NCBI RefSeq assembly: GCF_005862235.1
Contig: NZ_VCEK01000004.1
Span: 186,001-250,000 of the forward strand
DNA from: Saccharomonospora piscinae
GTDB taxonomy: Bacteria; Actinomycetota; Actinomycetes; Mycobacteriales; Pseudonocardiaceae
Direction of reading: 5' to 3'
DNA length: 64,000 nucleotides
Below, piece by piece: positions 1-9,006 of this stretch. Within the stretch, counting starts at the first letter, position 1. Each line of letters begins with the position of its first letter. The notes under the pieces were generated by a model. It was not told where the DNA came from and did no database searches. It was given only the letters and a program-made list of their open reading frames with translations. The position numbers were made by a program, and so were the translations under genes.

Positions 1-72
1 CTGTGCGACCCGTTCGCGACGACCACGAGCCCGTTCTCGACGGACCGCACGGCGCGCACCGCGTCCGGCTGA
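1..72 (+). CDS. ctaC: Cytochrome c oxidase subunit II (CtaC), 3' end only
   Basis: The window opens inside the last 23 codons of this gene; the stop TGA is at 70-72. The tail reads FATTTSPFSTDRTARTASG, which resembles the PFxTxRT C-terminus that I recall for mycobacterial CtaC. CtaC carries the CuA centre of the aa3 oxidase, but that part lies outside the window. The next gene is ctaF, as in mycobacteria, and this supports the call. The other two plus frames are also open here, so the assignment rests on the tail motif and the context. Confidence 0.7.
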   Translation: MCDPFATTTSPFSTDRTARTASG

Positions 73-120
73 GCGGCGTCGAGAAGTGACCCAGCGATCG
101 AGTAAGAAGGACACACGCTC

Positions 121-540
121 ATGAAGGTCGAAGCCCGGGTTTTCGACATCGTCGCGATCTTCGGTTTCGTCGTCGCGATCATCTATGCGGTGCTCACCGG
201 CAACATGACCGAGGACGGGGTCGAACCCATCGGTACGGTGGCGCTCATCCTGTCGGGTGGGCTGGCGCTGCTGGTCGGGAGTTACTTCCGGTTCGTCGCC
301 CGGCGCATCGAGCCCCGGCCCGAGGACCACGAGGACGCCGAGATCAGCGACGGCGCCGGGGACCTGGGTTTCTTCAGCCCCGGTAGCTACTGGCCGGTCG
401 GGGTCGCCGCCGCCGCCGCGCTGGCCGGTGTCGCACTGGCGTTCTTCCAGGTGTGGCTGATCATCGTCAGCGGTGTCGCGCTGCTCATCGCCATCGGCGG
501 CCTGGTGTTCGAGTACCACACCGGGCCAGGCCACCACTGA
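121..540 (+). CDS. ctaF: Cytochrome c oxidase subunit IV, actinobacterial type (CtaF)
   Basis: A 139-aa integral membrane protein with four hydrophobic segments: residues about 8-25, 37-57, 90-107 and 109-130. The loop between the second and third is acidic (residues about 62-80). This size and topology fit CtaF, the small subunit of actinobacterial aa3 cytochrome c oxidase. It follows ctaC by 48 nt, with a GAAGGA ribosome site before the ATG. It has no redox ligands of its own; in the family it is structural within the bcc-aa3 supercomplex. A strong hairpin directly after the stop separates it from the convergent trpD. Confidence 0.9.
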   Translation: MKVEARVFDIVAIFGFVVAIIYAVLTGNMTEDGVEPIGTVALILSGGLALLVGSYFRFVARRIEPRPEDHEDAEISDGAGDLGFFSPGSYWPVGVAAAAALAGVALAFFQVWLIIVSGVALLIAIGGLVFEYHTGPGHH

Positions 541-551
541 CCGTCGTTTTC

Positions 552-599
552 CGCACGAAGGGCGGGGTTTCCGGTTCGCCGGTCCCCGCCCTTCGTGCG
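552..599. terminator. Bidirectional terminator between ctaF and trpD
   Basis: A perfect 16-bp inverted repeat (552-567 with 584-599, arm CGCACGAAGGGCGGGG) surrounds a 16-nt loop. It is placed between two convergent stop codons. The T-tract is short, as is usual in Actinobacteria. Confidence 0.85.
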
Positions 600-610
600 T
601 CGTGCCAGGG

Positions 611-1636
611 TCAGGCGCGTGCGATCCAGCGGCCGAGCAGCTCGGCGGTGGCTCCGGAGTCGACGGCCGTTGTGGCCAGCTGTAGCCCCGCACGCAGGTC
701 CTCGGTGAGGTCACCGGAGAACCCCGCGTACGCGGCGAGGGCGCCTGCGGCGTTGAGCAGGACGGCATCCCGAACCGGGCCCGGCTTGCCGTGGACCAGG
801 TCCCTGACGACCTCGGCGTTGGCCGCCGCGTCGCCACCACGTAGTGCGTCGGGGTCGGCCGCCGGGATACCCAGGGCGGCGGGATCGACGGTCTCGGTGC
901 GGATCTCACCGCCGGAGACGAGCCAGGCGGTGCTCGTGGTGGTCGTGGTGAGCTCGTCGAGGCCGTCGTCGCCCCGCACCAGCAGCACGCTGTGGCCGCG
1001 CCGGGCGTAGACCTCGGCCAGCACCGGCGCCTTGTCCGCGTAGGCGCACCCGATGAGGCCCGCGGTGGGTTGCGCGGGGTTGGTCAGCGGACCGAGCAGG
1101 TTGAACGCCGTCGGTACGCCCAGCTCGCGGCGAGGTGGCCCGGTGTGCCGGTAGGCCGGGTGGAAGGCGGGCGCGAAGCAGAACCCGATGCCGAGTTCCT
1201 CGACACAGCGCCGCACTTCCTCGGGCGTGGCCTCGATGGTGACGCCGAGTTCCTCCAGCACGTCGGCGGCGCCGGACTTCGACGAGGCGGCCCGGTTCCC
1301 GTGCTTCACCACAGGGGTTCCGGCGGCGGCGACCACCAGCGACGTCATGGTGGAGATGTTCACCGAGCCCTTGCGGTCGCCGCCGGTTCCCACGATGTCG
1401 ACCGTGCGTACGGCCAGCTCGACCCGGTTCGCGTGCGCCAGCATGGCGCGTGCCATCCCCGAGATCTCGGCGGCGGTCTCGCCCTTGGCGCGCAACGCCA
1501 CCGCGAACCCCGCGATCTGGGCCGGGGTGGCCTCGCCGGACATCACCCGGTCCATGGCCCACGCCGTGGCGTCCTCGGACAGGTCGGTGCGCTCGATGAG
1601 CTGGTTGAGGACGGTGGGCCAGGTGTGTTCAGCCAT
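611..1636 (-). CDS. trpD: Anthranilate phosphoribosyltransferase (TrpD)
   Basis: 341 aa. It transfers phosphoribose from PRPP to anthranilate in tryptophan synthesis. The PRPP/Mg-binding motif GTGGDRKGSVNIST is at about residue 84, KHGNRAASSKSGAADVLEE follows, and the C-terminal alpha/beta domain is complete. An ATG start at 1636 has GGAG upstream (GGAGACCACC-ATG). It lies alone on the minus strand between ctaF and ctaE, away from other trp genes. The same placement beside the cytochrome genes occurs in mycobacteria, so this is ancestral synteny rather than an insertion. Confidence 0.96.
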   Translation of the reverse strand: MAEHTWPTVLNQLIERTDLSEDATAWAMDRVMSGEATPAQIAGFAVALRAKGETAAEISGMARAMLAHANRVELAVRTVDIVGTGGDRKGSVNISTMTSLVVAAAGTPVVKHGNRAASSKSGAADVLEELGVTIEATPEEVRRCVEELGIGFCFAPAFHPAYRHTGPPRRELGVPTAFNLLGPLTNPAQPTAGLIGCAYADKAPVLAEVYARRGHSVLLVRGDDGLDELTTTTTSTAWLVSGGEIRTETVDPAALGIPAADPDALRGGDAAANAEVVRDLVHGKPGPVRDAVLLNAAGALAAYAGFSGDLTEDLRAGLQLATTAVDSGATAELLGRWIARA

Positions 1637-1752
1637 GGTGGTCTCCGGGCCGCCGGGCGAGCGGCTCGTCCGGCGGGTCGTCTGCCGGGGCGCTGGGGCT
1701 CCGGTGAGTCGTGATCGTCACAGTTCGGGGCTTGTCGGGCCCCGGTTCGCGC

Positions 1753-2172
1753 TCAGCGGCCGAGCCCGCCCGGCACGGCGACGCCGGTGTTGCGCAACAC
1801 GTCCGCCACCGTCTCGGCTGCGGTCAGCGGGTCGAGCGGGTGAACCAGCACGGCCTCGGCCTGTGACCAGGTGGCGAGCCACTGGTCGTCCCTGCGCCGT
1901 ACGGCCACCACGATAGGCGGGCAGTCGTCCAGTTCGTGCTTGAGCTGGCGGGTGAGACCCATGCCACCCGTGGGCTGCGCCTCACCGTCGAAGATCCCGA
2001 GGTCGATCTCGCCCGAGTCCATCTCGGCGATCACGTCGGCCACGTTGTCGGCCTCGACATAGGTGACTTTTCCCAGGTCGGTGGCGGGTCGCCTGCCGAC
2101 CGCGTTGATGATCGAGTCGCGCACCGCCGCCTTGTGGCTGAAAACGAGGATCTTCTTCGCCTGCCCGGTCAT
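1753..2172 (-). CDS. Stand-alone receiver-like protein without output domain
   Basis: 139 aa from the ATG at 2172, chosen because AAAGGA lies 7 nt upstream. An in-frame ATG at 2211 would add 13 residues but has no ribosome site. The fold pattern is that of a CheY-like receiver: KILVFSH at strand 1, an acidic residue in LGIFDGEA near the phosphorylation position, and alternating strands and helices to the end. The lysine usually found near strand 5 is replaced (VLVHPLDP has His-Pro). No DNA-binding or catalytic domain follows. It diverges from ctaE, so a link to oxidase expression is possible but unproven. Confidence 0.7.
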   Translation of the reverse strand: MTGQAKKILVFSHKAAVRDSIINAVGRRPATDLGKVTYVEADNVADVIAEMDSGEIDLGIFDGEAQPTGGMGLTRQLKHELDDCPPIVVAVRRRDDQWLATWSQAEAVLVHPLDPLTAAETVADVLRNTGVAVPGGLGR

Positions 2173-2329
2173 CTCCGCGTCCTTTGCCTCGGGGGTGGTG
2201 ACGCGCTTCATGCTATCGGGCGGAAGGGCCCGGTACCCAGCGGGTTCAGGTGCCTTTCGGTAGCGTTTTCGCTTCGTGCACGACCGTCCGTAGGACCCGA
2301 TCTGCGACGCCCGGTCGAGGGGAGACATA

Positions 2330-2959
2330 ATGCGAGCCGTGACAACGGCAGCTCCTTCCATCAGCCAGCGAGTGCACTCGCTCAACCGGCCGAACATGGT
2401 CAGCGTCGGCACGATCGTGTGGCTGTCCAGCGAGCTCATGTTCTTCGCTGGGCTGTTCGCGATGTTCTTCACGGTCAAGGCGCAGAACGAGTCCGGCATC
2501 TGGCCCCCGGCCAACCCGGCGACCGGCGAGCCGATCCACCTCGACATCGCGTACGCGCTGCCGTTCACCATCATCCTGGTGGCGTCGTCGTTCACCTGCC
2601 AGTTCGGCGTGTTCGCCGCCGAGCGCGGTGACGTCTTCGGGCTCCGCCGCTGGTATCTCATCACCCTGCTCATGGGCACGGTCTTCGTCGCCGGTCAGGT
2701 CGGTGAGTACATCACGCTGATCAGCGAGGGCGTGACGATCCCGTCCGGCGCCTACGGCACGGTGTTCTACATGACCACCGGCTTCCACGGGCTGCATGTC
2801 ATCGGCGGTCTGATCGCGTTCGTCTTCCTGCTGGTCAGGACGAAGCTGAGTAAGTTCACGCCGGCGCAGGCGACGTCGGCGATCGTGGTCTCCTACTACT
2901 GGCACTTCGTCGACATCGTGTGGATCGGGCTGTTCGCGGTGATCTACATCGTTCCCTGA
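2330..2959 (+). CDS. ctaE: Cytochrome c oxidase subunit III (CtaE)
   Basis: 209 aa with five membrane segments, the length and topology of bacterial heme-copper oxidase subunit III. Family signatures are present: the [11 protein letters not shown] stretch near residue 30, FHGLHVIGG near residue 155 and [14 protein letters not shown] near residue 188. It stabilises the catalytic CtaD subunit in the membrane. GAGGGGAG upstream of the ATG is a good ribosome site. It leads the ctaE-qcrCAB operon and ends 33 nt before qcrC. Confidence 0.97.
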   Translation: MRAVTTAAPSISQRVHSLNRPNMVSVGTIVWLSSELMFFAGLFAMFFTVKAQNESGIWPPANPATGEPIHLDIAYALPFTIILVASSFTCQFGVFAAERGDVFGLRRWYLITLLMGTVFVAGQVGEYITLISEGVTIPSGAYGTVFYMTTGFHGLHVIGGLIAFVFLLVRTKLSKFTPAQATSAIVVSYYWHFVDIVWIGLFAVIYIVP

Positions 2960-2992
2960 CCTCGAAGTATCCGGCCGAACTGACAGCAAGGG

Positions 2993-3832
2993 TTGCCGCA
3001 GAAGATGATCTTCAAGAAGAAGCCCGGCGCCGCCGAGGAGAGGCGGGCTGGCCGCCGTACGAAATTCCGCCGCAGGATGGCCGGAACGTTGGCGCTCGGG
3101 GTCGCGCTACTGAGCGCGGGCGGCCTCTATGCCGTGTTCGCGCCCGAGCCGCAGACCGCGCAGGCGCAGGAGGATCCCGCCCTGATCCGTAAGGGTGAGC
3201 AGATCTACAACAACACCTGCATCTCCTGCCACGGCGAGAACCTGCAGGGCGTCGAGAACCGTGGGCCGAGCCTGATCGGTGTCGGCGAGGCGTCCGTGTA
3301 CTTCCAGACCTCCAGTGGCCGGATGCCGATGGCCCGCCAGGAGGCGCAGGCGTCGCGCAAGCCCGCCAGGCTGTCGCCGGAGGAGATCGACGCGCTGGGC
3401 GCCTACATCCAGGCCAACGGCGGTGGCCCGCAGCGGCCCGAGGAGTCGGGTGCCGCGCTGCGCGGCTCCAACCCCGCGCGGGGGGCGGAACTCTTCCGGC
3501 TCAACTGCGCCTCCTGCCACAACTTCACGGGGCAGGGTGGCGCGCTGTCCGCGGGCAAGTACGCCCCGGCGCTCGGCCCCGCGTCGGAGGAGGAGATCTA
3601 CACCGCGATGCAGAGCGGGCCGCAGAACATGCCGAAGTTCTCGGACCGCCAGATCTCCCCCGAGGAGAAGCAGGACATCATCGCGTACGTGAAGTCGGTC
3701 GCCGACGGCAACAACTCGCCCGGCGGTAACGGTCTGGGCGGGCTCGGGCCCGCCTCGGAGGGCGTCATCGCCTGGGTTGTCGGCATCGGCGCGCTGGTGG
3801 GTGCCACCCTCTGGATCGGATCGAGGGCTTAG
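2993..3832 (+). CDS. qcrC: Cytochrome bc1 complex diheme cytochrome c subunit (QcrC)
   Basis: 279 aa from a TTG start, or 275 aa from the ATG at 3005; no ideal ribosome site separates the two. An arginine/lysine-rich N-terminus is followed by a membrane segment (about 25-45), then two c-type domains with CISCH (about residue 76) and CASCH (about residue 171), and a C-terminal anchor. The two hemes relay electrons from the Rieske centre to CuA, replacing soluble cytochrome c. Heme attachment places both domains outside the membrane. It sits in the ctaE-qcrCAB operon. Confidence 0.96.
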   Translation: MPQKMIFKKKPGAAEERRAGRRTKFRRRMAGTLALGVALLSAGGLYAVFAPEPQTAQAQEDPALIRKGEQIYNNTCISCHGENLQGVENRGPSLIGVGEASVYFQTSSGRMPMARQEAQASRKPARLSPEEIDALGAYIQANGGGPQRPEESGAALRGSNPARGAELFRLNCASCHNFTGQGGALSAGKYAPALGPASEEEIYTAMQSGPQNMPKFSDRQISPEEKQDIIAYVKSVADGNNSPGGNGLGGLGPASEGVIAWVVGIGALVGATLWIGSRA

Positions 3833-3912
3833 CGCATGCGGACGGCCGAGGACAAGGGGCTGACGGGGCTGACGCCCGGCACGCGGAGTACAGCGAGGCA
3901 GGTTCACACAAC

Positions 3913-5058
3913 ATGAGTAGCGGTAACGGGCCGGAGCAGCGGCCGAGCGACGAGCAACTCGCGGGCATGAGCCGCGAGGAACTCGTGCGGCTCGGTGCGA
4001 GGCTGGACGGGGTCGAGATCGTCAACTACCCCGAGCCGTGGCCGGTCAAGGACACGAAGGCCGAGAAGCGGGCCCAGCGCGTGATCGCGTTGTGGTTCGT
4101 CCTCGCGACCCTGGCGGGACTGGCGTTTCTGGGCGCCCTGATCTGGTGGCCCTCGGAGTACGTCCCGCCGTCGGACGAGGGACATTCCCTCTACAGCCTG
4201 TACACGCCCGCCCTCGGGATCACGCTGGGTGTGTCGGTGCTCGCCCTGTCGATCGGCATCCTGCTCTACACGAAGCGGTTCGTGCCCAACGAGCTGGCCG
4301 TGCAGCAGCGCACCGACAACATGGGCGAGGGTTCGGCCGAGATCGACCGCAAGACGATCGTGGCACAGCTGGCCGACTCCGGCGAGCGCAGCACCATCGC
4401 CCGCCGTTCGATGATCAAGCGCACGGCCGGTCTCGGCGCGGGTGTGCTCGGTCTCGGCACCGTGGCACTGCCCGTGGCCGGGTTCATCAAGGACCCGTGG
4501 GACGACCCCAACAGCCCGGATTCGCTGCTGCACACCGGCTGGATGCAGGAGTATCCCGGCGAGATCGTCTACCTGCGGCGCAACACCGGCAACTCCGAGG
4601 AGATCTCCCTCGTCCGCCCGGAGGACCTCGACGCGGGCGCGATGGAGACGGTGTTCCCGTTCCGGGAGTCGGAGCGCGACGACCCGCACGCCCTGTCGGT
4701 CGCGTTGAAGCGCGGCGACAACCCCGTGATGTTGATCCGCCTGCGCACCAACGACGCCGAGGCCGTCGTGAAGCGGCAGGGCCAGGAGGACTTCAACTAC
4801 GGCACCTACTACGCCTACTCGAAGATCTGCACGCACGTCGGCTGCCCGGCGTCGCTCTACGAGCAGCAGACGAACCGGCTGCTGTGCCCGTGTCACCAGT
4901 CGCAGTTCGACATGCTGCAGTACGCGAAGCCCGTGTTCGGACCCGCGACGCGCGCGCTGCCGCAGCTACCCATCACGGTGCACACTGATGGGTACTTCAT
5001 CGCTCGGCACGACTTCGTCGAGCCGATCGGACCGGCTTATTGGGAGCGCAAGTCATGA
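3913..5058 (+). CDS. qcrA: Cytochrome bc1 complex Rieske iron-sulfur subunit (QcrA)
   Basis: 381 aa. Three membrane helices (about 57-78, 97-117 and 160-180) precede the Rieske domain, the long actinobacterial form. The cluster ligands lie in CTHVGC (about residue 305) and CPCHQSQF (about residue 324). It passes electrons from menaquinol to the QcrC hemes. It starts 80 nt after qcrC and overlaps qcrB by ATGA, so the two are translationally coupled. An unexplained 26-codon ORF overlaps its start codon (see findings). Confidence 0.97.
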   Translation: MSSGNGPEQRPSDEQLAGMSREELVRLGARLDGVEIVNYPEPWPVKDTKAEKRAQRVIALWFVLATLAGLAFLGALIWWPSEYVPPSDEGHSLYSLYTPALGITLGVSVLALSIGILLYTKRFVPNELAVQQRTDNMGEGSAEIDRKTIVAQLADSGERSTIARRSMIKRTAGLGAGVLGLGTVALPVAGFIKDPWDDPNSPDSLLHTGWMQEYPGEIVYLRRNTGNSEEISLVRPEDLDAGAMETVFPFRESERDDPHALSVALKRGDNPVMLIRLRTNDAEAVVKRQGQEDFNYGTYYAYSKICTHVGCPASLYEQQTNRLLCPCHQSQFDMLQYAKPVFGPATRALPQLPITVHTDGYFIARHDFVEPIGPAYWERKS

Positions 5059-6719
5059 GCTCACTCACCACGCCGACGAAGGGCTCCGGCTTGCTCTCGA
5101 AGCACGCCGCCCAGGCCGCGACCAACGCGGACCAGCGCTACTTCATGGCCAAGGGGCTGCGGCACCAGCTGAACAAGGTCTTCCCGACCCACTGGTCGTT
5201 CCTGCTCGGTGAGCTCGCCCTCTACAGCTTCATCATCCTGATCCTGTCCGGGGTCTACCTGACGCTGTTCTTCGACCCCTCGATGGCGGAGGTCGTCTAC
5301 GACGGCCCGTACCGCAACCTTCAGGGCGTCGAGATGACGCGGGCGTTCGAGTCGACGCTGGAGATCTCGTTCGAGGTCCGGGGCGGCCTGTTCATCCGCC
5401 AGGTTCACCACTGGGCCGCGTTGATCTTCGTCGCGGCGATGTTCGTGCACATGTTCCGGGTGTTCTTCACCGGCGCGTTCCGCAGGCCGCGTGAGGCCAA
5501 CTGGGTCATCGGCGCGCTGCTGCTGATCCTGGGTATGTTCGAGGGCTTCTTCGGCTACTCGCTGCCGGACGACCTGCTCTCGGGCACGGGCATCCGCGCG
5601 ACGCTGTCGGGCATCACGCTGTCGGTTCCGGTGATCGGCACCTGGGCGCACTGGGCGCTGTTCGGCGGGGAGTTCCCCGGCACGGTGATCGTGCCGAGGA
5701 TGTACGCCCTGCACATCCTGATCGTCCCGGGCATCATGCTGGCGCTCGTGGCCGTCCACCTCGCGCTGGTGTGGTACCAGAAGCACACGCAGTTCCCCGG
5801 CGTGCGCCGCAAGGAGTCCAACGTCGTCGGCGTGCGCATCATGCCGGTCTTCGCCCTCAAGGGCGGTGCCTGGTTCGCCGTGGTGGCGGGCTTCACCGCG
5901 CTGATGTCCGGTGTGTTCCAGATCAACGCGGTGTGGAACCTCGGGCCGTACAACCCGTCGCAGGTGTCCGCGGGATCACAACCCGACTGGTATCTGGCCT
6001 GGGCCGACGGCATCCTCCGGATCTATCCGGCGTGGGAGCTGTACCTGGGCAACTACACGGTGCCGCCCGTGTTCTTCGCGGGCGCCATCGGCATGGGACT
6101 GTTGTTCGGCCTGCTGATCCTGTATCCGTTCATCGAACGGAAGCTGTCGAAGGACACGGCTCACCACAACCTGTTGCAACGGCCCCGTGACGCGCCGGTG
6201 AGGACCAGCCTCGGCGTGATGGCGCTGACGTTCTTCATGGTGCTGGAGCTGTCGGGCTTCAACGACATCATCGCGTTCAAGTACGACATCTCGCTGAACG
6301 CGATGACGTGGGCGGGCCGGATCGGGCTGCTGGTGCTGCCGCCGCTGGCGTACTTCATCACCTACCGGATTTGCCTGGGTCTTCAGCGATCCGACCGGGA
6401 GGTGCTGGAGCACGGTGTGGAGACCGGCATCATCAAGCGCCTGCCGCACGGTGAGTTCATCGAGGTCCACCAGCCGCTCGGCCCGGTCGACGGGCACGGC
6501 CACCCGGTGCCACTGGAGTACCAGGGTGCGGCGGTGCCGAAGAAGATGAACGAGCTCGGCACCGCGGGCAAGCCGGTCGCGGGCTCGATGTGGTCGCCGG
6601 ACCCGCCGGAGGAGACGGCGGCGCTGGAGCGCGCGAAGACCGCTCACGGTGACTACCCCGAGGGCGGTGAGCTGGAGGCTCCGCAGCCCGAGGAGGCGGG
6701 GTCGCCGAGGCGGCGCTGA
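5055..6719 (+). CDS. qcrB: Cytochrome bc1 complex cytochrome b subunit (QcrB)
   Basis: 554 aa from the ATG at 5055, which overlaps the qcrA stop and has GGGAG upstream; a TTG at 5040 is in frame but weaker. It is a polytopic protein with paired heme b histidines ([13 protein letters not shown] and [13 protein letters not shown]) and the Q-site PDW motif (SQPDWYLAW near residue 315). A hydrophilic tail of about 110 residues is typical of actinobacterial QcrB. It oxidises menaquinol. In mycobacteria the Q-site is a drug target. Confidence 0.97.
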   Translation: MSSLTTPTKGSGLLSKHAAQAATNADQRYFMAKGLRHQLNKVFPTHWSFLLGELALYSFIILILSGVYLTLFFDPSMAEVVYDGPYRNLQGVEMTRAFESTLEISFEVRGGLFIRQVHHWAALIFVAAMFVHMFRVFFTGAFRRPREANWVIGALLLILGMFEGFFGYSLPDDLLSGTGIRATLSGITLSVPVIGTWAHWALFGGEFPGTVIVPRMYALHILIVPGIMLALVAVHLALVWYQKHTQFPGVRRKESNVVGVRIMPVFALKGGAWFAVVAGFTALMSGVFQINAVWNLGPYNPSQVSAGSQPDWYLAWADGILRIYPAWELYLGNYTVPPVFFAGAIGMGLLFGLLILYPFIERKLSKDTAHHNLLQRPRDAPVRTSLGVMALTFFMVLELSGFNDIIAFKYDISLNAMTWAGRIGLLVLPPLAYFITYRICLGLQRSDREVLEHGVETGIIKRLPHGEFIEVHQPLGPVDGHGHPVPLEYQGAAVPKKMNELGTAGKPVAGSMWSPDPPEETAALERAKTAHGDYPEGGELEAPQPEEAGSPRRR

Positions 6720-6743
6720 ACGTCGTCGGCCGCACGACACCGG

Positions 6744-6793
6744 AGAAGGGCCCTCGCCGACCGTCTGCGAAGGACGGCGGCGGGGGCCCTTTC
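6744..6793 (+). terminator. Terminator after qcrB
   Basis: Arms AAGGGCCC (6746-6753) and GGGCCCTT (6784-6791) pair, and inner GC-rich complementarity extends the stem (CGCCGaCCGTC with GACGGcGGCG). It lies between the convergent qcrB and the Lrp-type gene. Confidence 0.75.
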
Positions 6794-6804
6794 CCGTGCG
6801 CGGG

Positions 6805-7089
6805 TCAGTCGTCGTCGAGTCCGATGTCGAACGCCGACTCGGTGTCGGCGCTGGAGTAGGACCGGAACGCGATGTGGGTGACGGTGTCGAGGACACCGGA
6901 GACCTTGCCGATGCGGCCGGGGATGACGTCGGCGAGCTGTTCGTGACTCGACACCCGGAGTACCGCGACGAGGTCGACGTCTCCGGCGCACGAGTAGACC
7001 TCGGACACGCCGTCGATGTCCGCGATCGCCTGCGCGGTCTCGGGGATGGTGTCCGTCGCGGCGTGGATGAGCACGATCGCGGTAACCAA
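6805..7089 (-). CDS. Stand-alone Lrp/AsnC ligand-binding (RAM) domain protein
   Basis: 94 aa from a TTG at 7089. That start is chosen because AAGGAGG lies 5 nt upstream and homology to the domain begins at once (VTAIVLIHAATD). The beta-alpha-beta pattern with DIDGVSEVYSCAGDVDLVAVL is the effector-binding and oligomerisation domain of Lrp/AsnC regulators. There is no helix-turn-helix, so it probably acts as a small-molecule sensor or partner subunit and not as a DNA-binding regulator. It lies 73 nt downstream of the exonuclease gene on the same strand. The ligand is unknown; amino acids are usual for the family. Confidence 0.85.
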   Translation of the reverse strand: MVTAIVLIHAATDTIPETAQAIADIDGVSEVYSCAGDVDLVAVLRVSSHEQLADVIPGRIGKVSGVLDTVTHIAFRSYSSADTESAFDIGLDDD

Positions 7090-7162
7090 CGGGGCCTCCT
7101 TGCAGTCGCTGCTGTCGAGCGGGTCGCTTCCGTGCGCTGAGAGTACGGGGTGGTGAGGGTAC

Positions 7163-8866
7163 TCACCCCAGGGCGTCGGCGGTGCGTTCCAGGTCGGTGG
7201 CGGTGTCGGCGGTGCCGAGCCAGTCGCGCCACGGGCCCGCGCCGTGGCCGGGTTCCGCCCACGGTTGCGACGTGCGGACCAGCCGGACTCCGGGCCGGGT
7301 GAGCCACCGCCACAGCAACGCCGTCTCCTCGGCGTTGGCGCCGCGCAACGGCCCCGTGCCCGGCAGCACGGTCTCGGCCGAGGCGACGAGGGCGTCCACG
7401 ACGGGCAGCGGTGGAGTCCCGCGACGTGCGACACCGGCCGAGGCGAGCCTGCCGTGGCGCACCACGGCGAACTCCCAGCCGCCCGCGCCGTCGGGTGCCG
7501 CTCCGACGAGTTCGGCGACCGAGGCCAGCGCGGCGAGCCGATGCCGTTTGGCGACGGCCCGCAGCAGCGCCACCAGCTCGTCGCGCCTGCGAGCGGCGCG
7601 CTCGAAGTGCTGTGCCGCCGCGAGCTCGCCGAGCTGGTCGTGACCCCGATGCAGGAGTGTGGTGTCCCGTCCCTCCACGAGCCCGGTGACGAGCCGCACC
7701 GAGGGCGCGTAGTCCACGGTCGTCTGGGCACCGGAGCAGGGTGCGCCGCAGCGGCCGAGTTCCGCCAGCACGCAGGGGGCCTCCGCGCTGCCTGCGGCGG
7801 GGATGCGGCGGGTGCAGGTGCGAAGCCGGGCCAGGCCGGCGAGCGTGTCGGCGACGGTCGTCGCGCGGTTGCGCGACGAGAACGGGCCCAGTGCGCCGTC
7901 GCGGGGTCGTCGCACCACCGAAAGCCGGGGGAACGGCTCGTCGGTGAGTGCCACCCACCAGACCTTGCCCGGGTTTCGCGACCGCCGGTTGTAGGCGGGC
8001 CGGTGCGCGGCGAGCAGCCGCAGCTCCCGCACGCCCGCCTCCAGCGAGTGCGCGCACTCGACCGCCTCGACCCGCTCGGCCACCGACACCATCTCCTTCA
8101 TCCGGCCCCGGCCCTCGGACGCCGTGAAGTACTGCCGTACGCGGCGGCGCAGGTCGCTCGCGGTGCCGACGTAGAGCACCTCGTCGGACGGGCCGCGAAA
8201 CAGGTAGACACCCGGAGCCCCGGGCAGGTGTGCGGCGAGGTGGCGCTTGCGGCGCTGCGTGGGCGTGACGTCGGGCAGGTAGCCGAGCAGTTCCTCCAGC
8301 GACTGCACTCCGAGCGAGCCGATCCGCTCCAGCAGACCGTGCAGCACGTCCACGGTGGCCTTGGCGTCGTCGAGCGCGCGGTGGGTGGGTGTGGTCCGCG
8401 CGCCGAACAGTGTCGCGAGCGCGGACAGCCGGTGGCTCCGGGTCTCGTGGCGGCCGAGGACGCGCCGGGACAGCGTGAGCGTGCAGACCACGGCGGGGTT
8501 CGGCCACGGGTAGCCGTGCGTCTCGCAGGCGGCCCGGAGGAACGCCGTGTCGAACCGGGCGTTGTGGGCGACCAGGACCGCCCCGGCGGCGAACTCCAGG
8601 AACGCGGGCAGCACGCGGCCGAGACGGGGAGCGGCACGCACCATCGCCGTTGTGATGCCGGTCAGGGCCACCACCTGCGGCGGGACCGGCCCACCGGGGT
8701 CGACCAGGGTCGCGAACTCGCCCACCACCTCGCCGCCGCGCACCTTGACCGCGCCGATCTCGGTGATGCCCGCGTCGCTGGGCGCTCCACCGGTGGTCTC
8801 CAGATCGACGACGACGAACGTGACGTCACGCAGGAGAGTCCCCAGCTCGTCGAACGCCAGTTGCAT
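7163..8866 (-). CDS. DEDDh 3'-5' exonuclease fused to UvrC-like GIY-YIG nuclease
   Basis: 567 aa. Residues about 15-175 form a DEDDh exonuclease of the DNA polymerase III epsilon type: VVDLETTGG, NARFDTAFLR and HRALDDAKAT hold the acidic and histidine residues. A GIY-YIG domain follows at about 215-300 (GVYLFRGPSDEVLYVG, then the RRRVRQYF helix). The rest resembles the UvrC-like extension of Cho/Rv2191-type proteins. UvrB-binding and helix-hairpin-helix parts of full UvrC are not evident. A role in DNA repair or processing is inferred. The gene is conserved next to the qcr genes in mycobacteria. Confidence 0.88.
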   Translation of the reverse strand: MQLAFDELGTLLRDVTFVVVDLETTGGAPSDAGITEIGAVKVRGGEVVGEFATLVDPGGPVPPQVVALTGITTAMVRAAPRLGRVLPAFLEFAAGAVLVAHNARFDTAFLRAACETHGYPWPNPAVVCTLTLSRRVLGRHETRSHRLSALATLFGARTTPTHRALDDAKATVDVLHGLLERIGSLGVQSLEELLGYLPDVTPTQRRKRHLAAHLPGAPGVYLFRGPSDEVLYVGTASDLRRRVRQYFTASEGRGRMKEMVSVAERVEAVECAHSLEAGVRELRLLAAHRPAYNRRSRNPGKVWWVALTDEPFPRLSVVRRPRDGALGPFSSRNRATTVADTLAGLARLRTCTRRIPAAGSAEAPCVLAELGRCGAPCSGAQTTVDYAPSVRLVTGLVEGRDTTLLHRGHDQLGELAAAQHFERAARRRDELVALLRAVAKRHRLAALASVAELVGAAPDGAGGWEFAVVRHGRLASAGVARRGTPPLPVVDALVASAETVLPGTGPLRGANAEETALLWRWLTRPGVRLVRTSQPWAEPGHGAGPWRDWLGTADTATDLERTADALG

Positions 8867-8994
8867 GAGCGGACACCCTAGGCAGCGCTACCGACAGTTC
8901 CGGACGCGGTGGGCCCGCGACGTGATCACGGCCGCGCTCATCATCGACGCCACTCCGTGACGACCACGGGGGCGCGGTTCGCCGATGGAGAACC

Positions 8995-9000
8995 TAAGCT
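8995..9000 (+). promoter_or_regulatory. Candidate -10 (TAAGCT) for a leaderless NYN-gene mRNA
   Basis: TAAGCT fits TANNNT and ends 6 nt before the ATG at 9007. No purine-rich ribosome site stands in between. Confidence 0.45.
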
Positions 9001-9006
9001 GGACCG

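Noticed and set aside
1-117. A protein-like minus-strand frame at the left edge
   Set aside because: It is open, but it would run into the ctaF ribosome site. The plus-frame tail matching CtaC before ctaF is a better explanation.
5976-8507. An 843-codon minus-strand frame across qcrB and the nuclease gene
   Set aside because: It runs antisense to qcrB and out of frame with the exonuclease gene; composition is Arg/Pro/Ala-rich, as expected of high-GC shadows.
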